Assembly (NCBI RefSeq): GCF_002261425.1
Contig: NZ_NEVJ01000001.1
Location: forward strand, 868,001-932,000
Reading direction: 5' to 3'
Length of the DNA stretch: 64,000 nucleotides
Source of the DNA: Bordetella genomosp. 9
GTDB lineage: Bacteria; Pseudomonadota; Gammaproteobacteria; Burkholderiales; Burkholderiaceae_B
Shown here: positions 40,291-49,885 of the stretch, in pieces
Position numbering within the stretch: the stretch's first letter is position 1
Layout: each line of letters opens with the position of its first letter
Notes under the pieces: generated by a model
The model's database searches: none
Told to the model about the DNA's origin: nothing
Seen by the model: only the letters and a program-made list of their open reading frames with translations
Translations under genes and position numbers: made by a program

Positions 40291-41097
40291 GTGTATCCGC
40301 ATTCCGCTTCCGACGCCGCGTTCCCCAGCCGCCCCCCCATGTCATCCGTGTCGCCGCGAGGCGGCCGGCTTCCCCACGTCCTTGGGTACGCGCTCGCCAC
40401 CGCCGCGTTGTCGTTGGCCGCGGGCGCGGCCCAAGCCGGCGTCTGCGACGCCCAATTCGTGCGCGACGGAGGCCAGGTTCAGCTGACGGGCTCGGGCAAT
40501 TTGCAACTGGGTGCCGATTTGGCGTTTGCCGAAGTAACCAAAAGCAATGGTGAGAACTGCCGCGCCCGTGTCAGCGGCGTCGCGACTTTTTCCTATGCCG
40601 GGTTGCCGCCGGGCAAATCCAAGCTGGATTACCTGATGACCGTGCGCGACGGCAAGGCGACGTTCGTGAAGTATGAAAACGCCGGCGAACGGCCCGCGTC
40701 GGACGGCCAGTTCGACCTGCGCATGCTGGGCCTGTTCGCCTACGACGGCAAGATCAGCGGGCCGGGCCAGAAGCTGCCTGGGGCGAATTTCCGCCTGAAC
40801 ATCGGCAAGGAAGCGCCCGTGGGCGGCACCCCCAGCACCACCGTGCGCATAGGCCAGAAGACCGTCGGCACCCGCCGCAACATGGAAACCGCGCTGGGGC
40901 AGCAATCCTGCTGGCCGATTTCCTACCGTCGCGATACCGACCCGACGATGGCCACGTTCAAGGGCCTGACCATTCCGATCCCGGCGCTGAACACCACCGT
41001 CACCGATTGGTATTGCCCGGCCGTCAATCTGGTCATGAAGCAGGATATCGATCAGCAGGGCATCAAATCCGCGGTAGAGATAACCAAGGTCAAATAA
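40291..41097 (+). CDS. Secreted protein of unknown function
   Basis: A 268-residue exported protein. The signal peptide is long, with the hydrophobic core LGYALATAALSLAAGAAQA ending near residue 49; the mature start GVCDAQFVRDGG has one of four cysteines (others in ENCRAR, QSCWPISYRRD and DWYCPAVNLV), suggesting two disulfides in the periplasm. The rest is beta-rich. The start GTG follows AGAGG; an ATG 16 codons on (MSSVSPRGG) is nearly as good. I do not recognise the family. It stands alone between cysG and the DUF883 gene. Confidence 0.75.
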   Translation: MYPHSASDAAFPSRPPMSSVSPRGGRLPHVLGYALATAALSLAAGAAQAGVCDAQFVRDGGQVQLTGSGNLQLGADLAFAEVTKSNGENCRARVSGVATFSYAGLPPGKSKLDYLMTVRDGKATFVKYENAGERPASDGQFDLRMLGLFAYDGKISGPGQKLPGANFRLNIGKEAPVGGTPSTTVRIGQKTVGTRRNMETALGQQSCWPISYRRDTDPTMATFKGLTIPIPALNTTVTDWYCPAVNLVMKQDIDQQGIKSAVEITKVK

Positions 41098-41210
41098 CGA
41101 TCAAATAGACCGCTTGCGAGCGTAGCAGACGGTAGCAATACGGGGCTTGAGACCAAGGCCCACTGGTATCATTGTTTTTGTCCAGGACTTGCAACAAGAA
41201 AGGAGCGAAC

Positions 41211-41525
41211 ATGAACGCGAAAACTTCCGACGCCGCCAAAGACCACCTGATCGACAGCGTCAAAAGCAGCCTGAACGATGCGGAAAGCCTGCTGCGCGAA
41301 GCTGCCTCCAGCACCGGCGACAAGGCCGCCGAATTGCGCGACCGCGCGATGACGTCGCTCAAGCGCACCCGCGAAGCGCTCTACGAAGTGCAGGACGCCG
41401 TGGTCGAGCGTGGCCGCAAGGCAGCGCGCGCGACCGATGACTACGTGCACGACAATCCGTGGCAAGCCATCGGCATCGCGGGCGTGACGGGCCTGCTGCT
41501 GGGCCTGCTGATCGCGCGCCGCTGA
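41211..41525 (+). CDS. DUF883 (ElaB/YqjD-type) membrane-anchored protein
   Basis: A 104-residue protein with a long amphipathic, helical N-terminal part (DSVKSSLNDAESLLREAASS, ELRDRAMTSLKRTREALYEVQD) and a C-terminal membrane anchor preceded by the family signature DDYVHDNPWQAIGIAGVTGLLLGLLIARR. E. coli YqjD and ElaB bind ribosomes and the inner membrane in stationary phase. AGGAG lies seven bases before the ATG. First of three genes resembling yqjD-yqjE-yqjK. Confidence 0.93.
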   Translation: MNAKTSDAAKDHLIDSVKSSLNDAESLLREAASSTGDKAAELRDRAMTSLKRTREALYEVQDAVVERGRKAARATDDYVHDNPWQAIGIAGVTGLLLGLLIARR

Positions 41526-41592
41526 ACCCTCACCTGGCGGACCGACGGCGGGCGCGAATCCTTCGACCCGCCGGCGCTCCGCACCCCCGAAC

Positions 41593-42051
41593 ATGCCCTT
41601 ACGCAAATCCTTGCTCGGCGTCGCCTCCAGCCTGGTCGAACTGGGGCGCACGCGCTTCGAGCTGCTGGCGCTGGAAGCCTCGGCGGAAAAAGGCCGGCTG
41701 CTCAAGCTGCTGGGCTGTTCCTTCGCGGCCCTGTTGTTCCTGACCCTGGCCGTGCTGGTGTTTTCCATACTGGTGGCCGTGTATTTCTGGCCCACCGACG
41801 AACGCTATATGGCGTTCGGCGCGCTGGCGGCCGTTTACGCCGTCCTTGGCGTCATCCTGCTGCTGGTCGTGCGGCGCATGCTGACGCAGGGGCCGGCCCC
41901 CTTCGCCGCCACGATGGAAGAGCTGGCGCGAGACGTGCAGTTGCTCGAACACCTGCGCATCAAGGCGCAGGAAGAAGAGGAAGCGGAACGCCGCGCCGAA
42001 GCCGAACGCCAAGCCCACGCCGCCCGCCGGCGGGAGACGCGCCATGAGTAA
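41593..42051 (+). CDS. YqjE-like phage-holin-superfamily membrane protein
   Basis: 152 residues with two membrane helices (LLKLLGCSFAALLFLTLAVLVFSILVAVYF, about 36-64, and YMAFGALAAVYAVLGVILLLVVRRML, about 73-98) and a charged alpha-helical tail rich in Glu, Ala and Arg (about 120-152). The start SLLGVASSLVELGRTRFELLALE matches the YqjE/holin-X family. It sits between the DUF883 gene and a YqjK-like gene, as in E. coli, and overlaps the latter by 8 bp. Function unknown; not a sign of a prophage. Confidence 0.87.
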   Translation: MPLRKSLLGVASSLVELGRTRFELLALEASAEKGRLLKLLGCSFAALLFLTLAVLVFSILVAVYFWPTDERYMAFGALAAVYAVLGVILLLVVRRMLTQGPAPFAATMEELARDVQLLEHLRIKAQEEEEAERRAEAERQAHAARRRETRHE

Positions 42052-42448
42052 ATTGTCCCCCGAGGTCGACCGCCAGGTGCGCATCGAATTGCTGCGCGCC
42101 CGCGCGGCGGTCGAGCGCCAGGCGCTGGTGCACAACGTCGCCGGACTGACGCAGTCCCTGTCGCCTTCGCATCTGGTCAAAGGCCTGGTTCCGCGCCTGG
42201 GGGCGGGCAATATGCCCGGCCTGGCCTGGCAGGCCTTCAACCTGGTGCGCCGCTATCCCATCATTACGTCCACGCTGTCCACCGCATTCCTGGGCGGCAA
42301 GCGTTCCCGGCTGCTGAAGCTGGGTACCGCCGCCGTGGTGGGCTGGCAGGTCTTCCGCGGTTGGAAGGCGCGCCAGGCCGCCGGCGCGGCCGGTTCGGCG
42401 TCCGTCACAAACCCAGCTGGCCCCACATCGCGTCCACCTTACTTTTGA
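42044..42448 (+). CDS. YqjK-like protein
   Basis: 134 residues, starting [35 protein letters not shown]. The N-terminus is basic and helical; [44 protein letters not shown] shows the weak hydrophobic segment found in YqjK-type proteins. Third gene of the DUF883-YqjE-YqjK set. Its last 44 bp overlap the 3' end of the convergent ubiD gene. Role unknown, probably envelope or stationary-phase. Confidence 0.75.
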   Translation: MSKLSPEVDRQVRIELLRARAAVERQALVHNVAGLTQSLSPSHLVKGLVPRLGAGNMPGLAWQAFNLVRRYPIITSTLSTAFLGGKRSRLLKLGTAAVVGWQVFRGWKARQAAGAAGSASVTNPAGPTSRPPYF

Positions 42449-43949
42449 CGGCGGGGTCCATCACGATGGGCCGGCCCCACTCGCGGTCGGTCTCGCCGGG
42501 CCATTTGTTGGTGGCGTCCAGCCCCATCTTGCCACCCAGGCCCGACACCGGCGAAGCGAAATCCAGGTAGTCGATGGGCGTGTTCTCCACCAGCGTGGTG
42601 TCGCGGACCGGGTCCATCCGGGTGGTCATGGCCCACACCACTTCCTTCCAGTCACGCGGGTTGACGTCCTCGTCCACCACCACGATGAACTTGGTATACA
42701 TGAACTGCCGCAGCACGCTCCATAGCCCGAACATGACGCGCTTGGCGTGGCCGGGATACTGCTTGCGGATGGATACCACGGCCAGGCGGTAGCTGCAGCC
42801 TTCGGGCGGCAGGTAAAAATCCACGATTTCCGGCAGTTGGCGGCGCAGCAGGGGCACGAACACTTCGTTCAGCGCCACGCCCAGGACCGCCGGTTCGTCG
42901 GGCGGCTTGCCGGTATACGTGGAATGGTAGATGGGATCGCGCCGCATCGTGATGCGGTCCACCGTGAACACCGGGAACCAGTCGCGTTCGTTGTAATAGC
43001 CGGTATGGTCGCCGTACGGGCCTTCCAAGGCCATCTCGTAACCCGTGTCCGGCGGCGGCGCCACGCCTTCGGGGACCGCGGGCGCGATGGCGCGCGGATC
43101 GCTGCTGGGCAGCAGGTGCCCTTCCAGGACGATCTCCGCGTAGGCGGGCACCGACAGTTCGCTGCCCAGCGCCTTGGCGACTTCGGTGCGCGAACCGCGC
43201 AACAGGCCGGCGAACTGGTATTCGGACAAGCTGTCGGGCACCGGCGTCACGGCGCCCAGGATGGTCGCCGGATCCGCGCCCAAGGCCACCGCGATGGGAA
43301 AGGGCTGGCCGGGGTGCGCCTGGGCATGCTCGCGGAAGTCCAGCGCGCCGCCCCGGTGCGACAGCCAGCGCATGATCAGCTTGTTGCGGCCGACCGGCTG
43401 CTGGCGGTAGATTCCCAGGTTCTGGCGCCGCGCCCGCGGACCCTTGGTAATCACCAGGCCCCAGGTCAGCAAGGGCGCGACGTCGCCGGGCCAGCATTTT
43501 TGCAGCGGCAGGCGCGACAGGTCCACGTCGTCGCCTTCCAGCACGATCTCCTGGCAGGCGGGGCTGCGCACGGTTTTCGGGCTCATGTCCCAGAGCGCGG
43601 CCTTGAGCATCGCGACCTTGGCGAAGGCGTCGCGCAGGCCCTTGGGCGGTTCGGGTTCGCGCAGCGAGGCCAGCAGTTCGCCGGTGTCGCGCAGCGCCTC
43701 GACCTGTTCCGCGCCCATGCCCCAGGCCACGCGCCTGGGCGTGCCGAACAGGTTGGCCAGCACCGGCATGCCCGCGGGACGGTCCTGGTGCATCGCGTTT
43801 TCGAACAGCAGGGCGGGGCCGCCTTTTTGCAGCACCCGATCGGCGATCTCGGTCATTTCCAGGTGGGTGGACACCGGCGCGGCGATGCGCTTGAGGTCGC
43901 CGCGCGCTTCGAGTTGGGCGATGAAATCTCTTAAATCTCGGTATTTCAC
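42405..43949 (-). CDS. ubiD: UbiD-type 4-hydroxy-3-polyprenylbenzoate decarboxylase
   Basis: UbiD uses prenylated FMN to decarboxylate the ubiquinone head-group precursor. The 514-residue protein starts [22 protein letters not shown] and has the family blocks [85 protein letters not shown] and [23 protein letters not shown] (Arg-Glu-Asp catalytic network). The flavin prenyltransferase gene ubiX is not in view. Last 44 bp overlap the YqjK-like gene. Confidence 0.95.
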   Translation of the reverse strand: MKYRDLRDFIAQLEARGDLKRIAAPVSTHLEMTEIADRVLQKGGPALLFENAMHQDRPAGMPVLANLFGTPRRVAWGMGAEQVEALRDTGELLASLREPEPPKGLRDAFAKVAMLKAALWDMSPKTVRSPACQEIVLEGDDVDLSRLPLQKCWPGDVAPLLTWGLVITKGPRARRQNLGIYRQQPVGRNKLIMRWLSHRGGALDFREHAQAHPGQPFPIAVALGADPATILGAVTPVPDSLSEYQFAGLLRGSRTEVAKALGSELSVPAYAEIVLEGHLLPSSDPRAIAPAVPEGVAPPPDTGYEMALEGPYGDHTGYYNERDWFPVFTVDRITMRRDPIYHSTYTGKPPDEPAVLGVALNEVFVPLLRRQLPEIVDFYLPPEGCSYRLAVVSIRKQYPGHAKRVMFGLWSVLRQFMYTKFIVVVDEDVNPRDWKEVVWAMTTRMDPVRDTTLVENTPIDYLDFASPVSGLGGKMGLDATNKWPGETDREWGRPIVMDPAVKSKVDAMWGQLGL

Positions 43950-44094
43950 GGAAGGCCTAGGGGAGAGCGTATGTGAGTTCGCGGAAGTTCGACAAAGTTG
44001 CCCAACGTTGCGTGGTAATTACGGGTTTTTGTTACATATGGGCAGTCCATAAGAGGTTAACATCCCCTTCCCTATAAAACGCAGGAGGTCACTA

Positions 44095-44961
44095 ATGCCT
44101 TATGCGTCAGTCGCCAGTTATCCGGTCTTCCGGCAATTGGCACAAGGCGTTCACCGTTATCTCGGCGAATGGCTGCGTATCTGTTCGGTCTACCTGGGCA
44201 TCGCGGTCATCGTCACAGTCAGCATGGGTTTGGCTTTGCCTGGTCTGCGCGATCAGGCCTTGCAGGTACACAAAGCATTATTGACGGCGCTTGCACCCGC
44301 GACGGTTTCCCCGGCGGGATCTTCGGATAGCGCCTATGCCGACGCCGACACGCTGTCCGACCTGGACGCGGACGATAGCAACAGGACAGATGGTTCGCCG
44401 GGCGCCGTGGCGCTGGCGGTGCCGGATACCGGCAATAACGCGACCGCTTTCCTTACGCCTTTGCCTCATCCCGAACTCAAGGCTGCGCCGCGAGCCGAAA
44501 CCGTGAACACCGGGCAGACCGAAGCCCTGCGCAACTATATCTCGCGCAAATACAAGGTCGCCTCGGACGCCACCGCGGTGCTCGTGAATACCTCGTACAA
44601 GGTGGGCCGCGAGCTGAAGATCGATCCGCTGCTGCTGCTCGCGGTCATCGCGGTCGAGTCGCGCTACAACCCGTTCGCGGAGTCCAGCGTGGGCGCGCAG
44701 GGCCTCATGCAGGTGATGACCAGCGTGCATCAGTCCAAGTTCGATGCCTATGGCAAGAAGGGCGCGCTGGACCCGGTTTCCAATATCCGCGTGGGCGCCG
44801 GCATCCTGAAGGACTGCATCAAGCGCCGGGGTTCGGTGCCGGGTGGCCTGGCGTGCTACGTCGGCGCGAGCGGCGCGAACGACGGCGGCTACGGCGACAA
44901 GGTGCAGGCGGAACGTCGCCGCCTGGCGCTGGCGTCGGGTATCCCGCTGGCGCGGGACTAG
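44095..44961 (+). CDS. Membrane-anchored lytic transglycosylase (SLT domain)
   Basis: 288 residues. One membrane helix near the N-terminus (VYLGIAVIVTVSMGLALPGL, about 38-57), an Asp/Ser-rich spacer to about 125, then an SLT/lysozyme-like domain: KIDPLLLLAVIAVESRYNPFAESSVGAQGLMQVMTSVH holds the catalytic Glu and the GAQGLMQV motif. It ends with YGDKVQAERRRLALASG. Such enzymes cleave glycan strands with 1,6-anhydro product, and small SLT proteins may open the wall for machines. AGGAGG lies 7 bases upstream. No secretion genes are adjacent. Confidence 0.88.
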   Translation: MPYASVASYPVFRQLAQGVHRYLGEWLRICSVYLGIAVIVTVSMGLALPGLRDQALQVHKALLTALAPATVSPAGSSDSAYADADTLSDLDADDSNRTDGSPGAVALAVPDTGNNATAFLTPLPHPELKAAPRAETVNTGQTEALRNYISRKYKVASDATAVLVNTSYKVGRELKIDPLLLLAVIAVESRYNPFAESSVGAQGLMQVMTSVHQSKFDAYGKKGALDPVSNIRVGAGILKDCIKRRGSVPGGLACYVGASGANDGGYGDKVQAERRRLALASGIPLARD

Positions 44962-44987
44962 GACCAGGACGGGGCCCGTCGGCGGGA

Positions 44988-45043
44988 GCGTGTCCCGCCG
45001 AGCGGAACCCGCCGAGCGTGTCCCGCCGACCGTGTCCTGCCAC
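44988..45043. repeat. 14-bp tandem repeat, four copies
   Basis: GCGTGTCCCGCCGA occurs four times in tandem (copies 1 and 3 identical, copy 2 GCGGAACCCGCCGA, copy 4 CCGTGTCCTGCCAC) in the 88-bp gap between the convergent transglycosylase and aminotransferase genes. Confidence 0.75.
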
Positions 45044-45049
45044 CGACGC

Positions 45050-46216
45050 CTAAGGGCGCAGCGTGTCCAGGAACCCGCCGATACGGTCCACCGCCGCCCT
45101 GAGCTGTTCCATGCCGGTCGTGTACGCGAAGCGCACGGTGCGGCTGGCGTGCGCCGGGCCGAAATCCAGGCCCGGGACGGCGGCCACACCGGCTTCCTGC
45201 AGCAGCCGCATGGCGAAGCTGGCGCTGTCCATGCCCCAGCGCGACACGTCCGCATAGATATAGAACGCGCCATCCGGCTTGACCGGCACCTGGATCCCCA
45301 GGCGGTCGAAGGCGTCCAGCAGGAAGTCGCGGCGTGCCTGGAAGGCCAGGCGCCGCTCTTCGTAGAGCGCCAGCGTGTCGGGCTGGAAGCAGGCCAGGGC
45401 CGCGTGCTGGGCCAGGGTCGGGGCGCAGATCGCCAGGCTGGCGGCCATTTTCTCGACGGTTGCCACCATGGACTGCGGCACGATCAGCCAACCCAGCCGC
45501 CAACCCGTCATATTGAAGTACTTGGAAAAGCTGTTGATGACGATGACGTCGTCGTCCAGGGCCAGCGCCGAGCGCGGCTGGCCGTCGTAGGACAGCCCCA
45601 GGTAGATCTCGTCCATCAGCGTGAAACCGCCGCGTGCGCCGATCTCGCCCAGCAGCTCCGCCAGCTCCGGCTGCGCGACCGAGGTGCCGGTGGGATTGCT
45701 GGGCGACGCGACGATCACCCCGCGGGTGCGGGACGACCAGTGCTCGCGCAGGTCCGCGGCCGACAACTGGAAGCGCTTCTCCGGCGTGCTCGCGATCAGG
45801 CGCGGCCGTCCGCCCGCCGCCAGCACGAAATTGCTGTTGGCGGGATAGGAGGGATCCGGCATGAGCACTTCGTCGCCCGGATTGACCAGGGCGGCGCAGG
45901 CCAGCGACAGGGCGCCCGACGCGCCCGCCGTCACGATGACGCGCGACGGATCGACATGGGCGCCGAAACGGGTGTAGAACTCGGCGATGGCTTCGCGCAG
46001 CGCCGACAGGCCGGCGGGTGGGCTGTAGCCGCTCCGGCCTGCGCGCGCGGCGCGTTCCAGCGCTTCCACCACCTGGGCGGGCGCGGTAAAGTCCGGTTCG
46101 CCTATGCCCAGGCTGACGATGTCCCGCCCCACGGCCTGCATGGCCTGCGCCTGTTTGAAGACCTCCACCGCGTGGAATGTCAGGAATTCATGGGTACGGT
46201 CGGCGAGGGGAGACAT
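45050..46216 (-). CDS. PLP-dependent class I/II aminotransferase
   Basis: A 388-residue fold-type I aminotransferase. Seen are GIGEPDFTAPAQVVEAL, SGYSPPAGLSALREAIAEFY, the PLP aspartate-tyrosine region FTLMDEIYLGLSYDG and the lysine in VINSFSKYFNMTGWRLGWLI. C-terminal arginine in RTVRFAYTTG. It looks close to the Ala/Asp-type aminotransferases (AlaA/AspC-like); the actual amino donor and acceptor cannot be read. ATG start MSPLADRTHEFLTFHA. Divergent from the GlcE-like gene with a 47-bp gap. Confidence 0.9.
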   Translation of the reverse strand: MSPLADRTHEFLTFHAVEVFKQAQAMQAVGRDIVSLGIGEPDFTAPAQVVEALERAARAGRSGYSPPAGLSALREAIAEFYTRFGAHVDPSRVIVTAGASGALSLACAALVNPGDEVLMPDPSYPANSNFVLAAGGRPRLIASTPEKRFQLSAADLREHWSSRTRGVIVASPSNPTGTSVAQPELAELLGEIGARGGFTLMDEIYLGLSYDGQPRSALALDDDVIVINSFSKYFNMTGWRLGWLIVPQSMVATVEKMAASLAICAPTLAQHAALACFQPDTLALYEERRLAFQARRDFLLDAFDRLGIQVPVKPDGAFYIYADVSRWGMDSASFAMRLLQEAGVAAVPGLDFGPAHASRTVRFAYTTGMEQLRAAVDRIGGFLDTLRP

Positions 46217-46263
46217 ACGGATGCTTGCGGCGGTCGCGGAATAGGAAGAAAGGAATTGTAGTC

Positions 46264-47178
46264 ATGCAGCAGTCGCGACGCGCGTTTCTGATGGGCCGCG
46301 CCACGCCGCGTACGCCGTGGCAGGTGTTTTGCCACAGCCTGCGCCGGGTGTGCGCCGGCGAGCTCAAGCTGATCCAGGCGGCCGACGCCGCGCCGCGGGC
46401 GCGCTGGACCCCCGTCGATGGCGCCGACGTGCGGCAAGCCAGATTGCTTTGCCTGGAGCACGGGGTGCAACTGGTCCTGGCCGGATCGGCCGGGGCGGTG
46501 GACGGGCGGCCGGTGCTGTGGGTGGATCCGGCGGCCTTGACCTCGCTGGTGCGCGAACCGGGTGCCGTGCCGCGCTGGCGCGCCGGGCCCGGCGTCACGC
46601 TGGGTGAGCTGGCCGGCGTCGGCCTGCCGCAATTCATGGACGCCGATCCGGCGCGCACGCTGGCCGCGTGGTTCGCCGACCGGCGCGCGGCGGCCTGGCC
46701 GACGGGGCGGGGGGATCTGTCAGGCGTGTACGAGGCCGGCGTACTGCTGGCCGACGGCGTGGTGGAAACGCTGGGGCCCTTCGGCGCGGACGATGGCCGG
46801 CCATTGCGCAGCGGGACCCTGCAGCAGCTGGTGCCGGCTTTGTTCCGCCTGGCGTCCGGCGACGAAGCGCGCTGGTGCGCCGAGCAGCCGGCGTGGCCGG
46901 CCCGTTATCGGCTGGATGCCTTGCTGCCGGCCGCGCCCGCCAGCGTGAACCTGGGGTGCCTGCTGCATGGCCATGAAGGGACCCTGGCGTGGCTGGAAAG
47001 CCTGGTCCTGCAAGCGCCGCCGCAGGGCTCCCCACCTGCATCGTCATCCGCATCGTCATCCGCACCCGCAGGCGCCGGCGACTCGGCTACGCCGCTGCCG
47101 CCGGCGCGCGCGCGGGCGCTCGACAGGCGCATCAAGGACAGCTTCGATCCCGCGGGCTTGTTCCCCGAGCTGGCTTGA
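46264..47178 (+). CDS. GlcE-like (FAD-linked oxidase-type) protein
   Basis: 304 residues. It resembles the FAD-binding PCMH domain of glycolate oxidase subunit GlcE: VRQARLLCLEHGVQLVLAGSAGA, WRAGPGVTLGELAG, an ADPARTLAAWFADRRAAAWPT stretch, VLLADGVVETLGPFG and the end DRRIKDSFDPAGLFPEL. The N-terminus QSRRAFLMG looks like a twin-arginine signal but no hydrophobic core follows. Residues about 260-275 are a Ser/Ala-rich insert. Core FAD motifs are weak, so it may be a non-catalytic relative. No glcD or glcF gene is adjacent. Confidence 0.65.
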   Translation: MQQSRRAFLMGRATPRTPWQVFCHSLRRVCAGELKLIQAADAAPRARWTPVDGADVRQARLLCLEHGVQLVLAGSAGAVDGRPVLWVDPAALTSLVREPGAVPRWRAGPGVTLGELAGVGLPQFMDADPARTLAAWFADRRAAAWPTGRGDLSGVYEAGVLLADGVVETLGPFGADDGRPLRSGTLQQLVPALFRLASGDEARWCAEQPAWPARYRLDALLPAAPASVNLGCLLHGHEGTLAWLESLVLQAPPQGSPPASSSASSSAPAGAGDSATPLPPARARALDRRIKDSFDPAGLFPELA

Positions 47179-47329
47179 TCATGCGCGGCCACGCGCCGCC
47201 GTGGGGGGGGCGTGCCGCCGCATCGGAGTAAGATTGAACCCTTTGACCCGATTCCCGGCACAGGGTCCGGCAAGGGACTAGAATCCTGCCTTTTCGGTTT
47301 TCAACTTTCTTCACACGTATCAAGCGATC

Positions 47330-49618
47330 ATGGACGCCAATCTGCGCAAGGCCGCGCTCGAATATCACGAGCAGGACCGCCCCGGCAAGATCTCGGTCAC
47401 GCCGACCAAGCAACTGACCAACCAACGCGATCTGGCACTGGCCTACACGCCCGGCGTCGCGGCCGCCTGCGAAGAAATCGTCACGGATCCGGTGAACGCC
47501 TACCGCTACACCAGCCGTGGCAATCTGGTTGGCGTCATCTCCAACGGTACGGCGGTGCTGGGCCTGGGCAACATCGGCGCGCTGGCGTCCAAGCCCGTGA
47601 TGGAAGGCAAGGCCGTGCTGTTCAAGAAATTCGCCGGCCTGGACGTGTTCGACATCGAAATCAGCGAAACCGATCCCGACAAGCTGGTGGAAATCATCGC
47701 CGGCCTGGAGCCGACGTTCGGCGGTATCAACCTGGAAGACATCAAGGCGCCGGAATGCTTCGTCGTGGAGCGCAAGCTGCGCGAACGCATGAAGATCCCG
47801 GTCTTCCATGACGACCAGCACGGTACCGCCATCACGGTGTCCGCGGCCTTCATCAATGGCCTGAAGGTGGTGGGCAAGGACATCGCCAAGGTCAAGGTGG
47901 TGACCTCGGGCGCGGGCGCCGCGGCGCTGGCCTGCCTGGAACTGATGGTGGACCTGGGCCTGCCCCTCGAAAACATCTGGGTGACCGATATCGAAGGCGT
48001 GGTGTACGAAGGCCGTACCACGCTGATGGATCCGGACAAGGCCCGCTTCGCGCGCAAGACCGACCTGCGCAAGCTCGGCGAAGTGATCGAAGGCGCCGAC
48101 GTCTTCCTGGGCCTGTCGGCCGGCAACGTGCTGAAACCGGACATGGTGGCCGCGATGGCCGCCCGTCCCTTGATCCTGGCGCTGGCCAACCCGACGCCCG
48201 AAGTCCTGCCGGAAGTGGTCAAGAGCGTGCGCGACGACGCCGTGATGGCGACCGGCCGCTCGGATTACCCGAACCAGGTCAACAATGTCCTGTGCTTCCC
48301 GTATATCTTCCGCGGCGCGCTGGACGTGGGCGCGACCACCATCACGCGCGGCATGGAAAAAGCCGCCGTGTACGCCATCGCCAAGCTGGCGCAGGAAGAA
48401 CAGAGCGAAGTCGTGGCGGCCGCGTACGGTACCTTCGACCTCTGCTTCGGACCCGAATACTTCATTCCCAAGCCGTTCGATCCGCGCCTGATCGTGCGCA
48501 TCGCCCCCGCCGTGGCCAAGGCCGCGATGGAAGAGGGCGTGGCGACGCGTCCGCTGGCCGACATGGACAACTATGTCGAACAGCTGCAGCAGTTCGTCTA
48601 CCACTCCGGCGCTTTCATGAAGCCGGTGTTCGCGGCATCCAAGCGCCTGGTGCGCGAAGGCGCCAAGTCGCGCGTGGTGTTCACGGAAGGCGAAGACGAG
48701 CGCGTGCTGCGCGCCGTGCAGGTGGTGGTGGACGAAGGCCTGGCCAAGCCCATCCTGGTCGGCCGTCCGGCCGTGCTGGCCGCGCGCATCGAGCGCCTGG
48801 GCCTGCGCATCCGCCTGGGCGAAGACGTCGAAGTCACCAACCCCGAATACGACGAGCGCTTCCACCGCTACTGGACCACGTATTGGGAATTGATGTGCCG
48901 CCGCGGCATCACCAAGGAGATGGCGCGCGTGGAAATGCGCCGCCGCCTGACGCTGATCGGCGCGATGATGGTCCACCTGGGCGACGCCGACGCGATGATC
49001 TGCGGCACGGTCGGCGCGTACGCCGATCACCTGCGCTTCGTCGACGAAGTGATCGGCAAGCGTGCCGGCAGCAACGTCTACGCCGCGATGAGCATCCTGT
49101 TGCTGTCCGAGCGTACGGTGGTGCTAGTGGATACGCACATCAACGAAGATCCCACCGCCGAACAGATCGCCGAGTTCACCATCGCCGCCGCGCAGGAAAT
49201 GAGCCGCCTGAACGTCGCGCCCAAGGTCGCCTTGCTGTCGCGTTCGAACTTCGGTTCCGGCAGTTCGTCGTCGGGCGAGAAGATGCGCGAAGCGCTGCTA
49301 CTGGTGCGCGAGCGCGCGCCCGAGATCGAAATCGACGGCGAAATGCATGGCGATTGCGCGCTGGACGAGGAACTGCGCATGCGCATCCTGCCGTCGTCGA
49401 CGCTGAAAGGAAGCGCCAATCTGTTGGTATGTCCCAACGTCGATTCGGGCAACATCGCGTACAACCTGCTGAAGACGGCGGCCGGCGGGAATGTGGCCGT
49501 CGGTCCCTTCCTGCTGGGCGCCAACGCGCCGGTGCATATCCTGACGTCCAGTTCCACGGTGCGCCGCATCGTCAACATGACGGCCCTGGCCGTGGTGGAC
49601 GCCAACAACCGCCGCTAA
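47330..49618 (+). CDS. maeB: NADP-dependent malic enzyme with phosphotransacetylase domain
   Basis: A 762-residue MaeB-type enzyme converting malate to pyruvate and CO2 with NADP reduction. Malic-enzyme part (about 1-430): [14 protein letters not shown], the catalytic Lys in [44 protein letters not shown] and the nucleotide-binding [17 protein letters not shown]. The C-terminal phosphotransacetylase-like domain (about 435-762) is regulatory and usually inactive. A TAGAAT box at 47279-47284 may be the -10 element. Good ends: terminator follows. Confidence 0.96.
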   Translation: MDANLRKAALEYHEQDRPGKISVTPTKQLTNQRDLALAYTPGVAAACEEIVTDPVNAYRYTSRGNLVGVISNGTAVLGLGNIGALASKPVMEGKAVLFKKFAGLDVFDIEISETDPDKLVEIIAGLEPTFGGINLEDIKAPECFVVERKLRERMKIPVFHDDQHGTAITVSAAFINGLKVVGKDIAKVKVVTSGAGAAALACLELMVDLGLPLENIWVTDIEGVVYEGRTTLMDPDKARFARKTDLRKLGEVIEGADVFLGLSAGNVLKPDMVAAMAARPLILALANPTPEVLPEVVKSVRDDAVMATGRSDYPNQVNNVLCFPYIFRGALDVGATTITRGMEKAAVYAIAKLAQEEQSEVVAAAYGTFDLCFGPEYFIPKPFDPRLIVRIAPAVAKAAMEEGVATRPLADMDNYVEQLQQFVYHSGAFMKPVFAASKRLVREGAKSRVVFTEGEDERVLRAVQVVVDEGLAKPILVGRPAVLAARIERLGLRIRLGEDVEVTNPEYDERFHRYWTTYWELMCRRGITKEMARVEMRRRLTLIGAMMVHLGDADAMICGTVGAYADHLRFVDEVIGKRAGSNVYAAMSILLLSERTVVLVDTHINEDPTAEQIAEFTIAAAQEMSRLNVAPKVALLSRSNFGSGSSSSGEKMREALLLVRERAPEIEIDGEMHGDCALDEELRMRILPSSTLKGSANLLVCPNVDSGNIAYNLLKTAAGGNVAVGPFLLGANAPVHILTSSSTVRRIVNMTALAVVDANNRR

Positions 49619-49670
49619 GGAAGCGCAACCGAAGCCGCGACCGGCCAGCCATGGCCGGCGCCGGTCCCAG

Positions 49671-49712
49671 GGGCCGGAGCCCCGGGCAGCCGCCCGGGCT
49701 CCGGCCCTTTTC
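49671..49712 (+). terminator. Rho-independent terminator after maeB
   Basis: GGGCCGGAGC followed by a long GC-rich stem with an AGC loop pairs with GCTCCGGCCC, ending in TTTTC. The 5' arm has one bulged C. It lies 53 bp after the maeB stop. A smaller GC-rich stem precedes it (49638-49666). Confidence 0.8.
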
Positions 49713-49885
49713 ATTGCATCCTGCTCGTTGTATCTTCCGAATCCAATGCGCCGACCGTGGATATCGCGTGGATCGGGGGCGCGCAAAAACATGGCGCGGC
49801 GCGATTGATCGAACCGGTTTATGCCGATACGATGCAGCGTAATCCGCGGATGACTCGCGGTCGTTTTTTTGCAGGAGGTCCGAGC

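Noticed and set aside
41593..42051. Possible prophage holin
   Set aside because: The holin-like protein lies in the yqjD-yqjE-yqjK type cluster, and no other phage genes are near.
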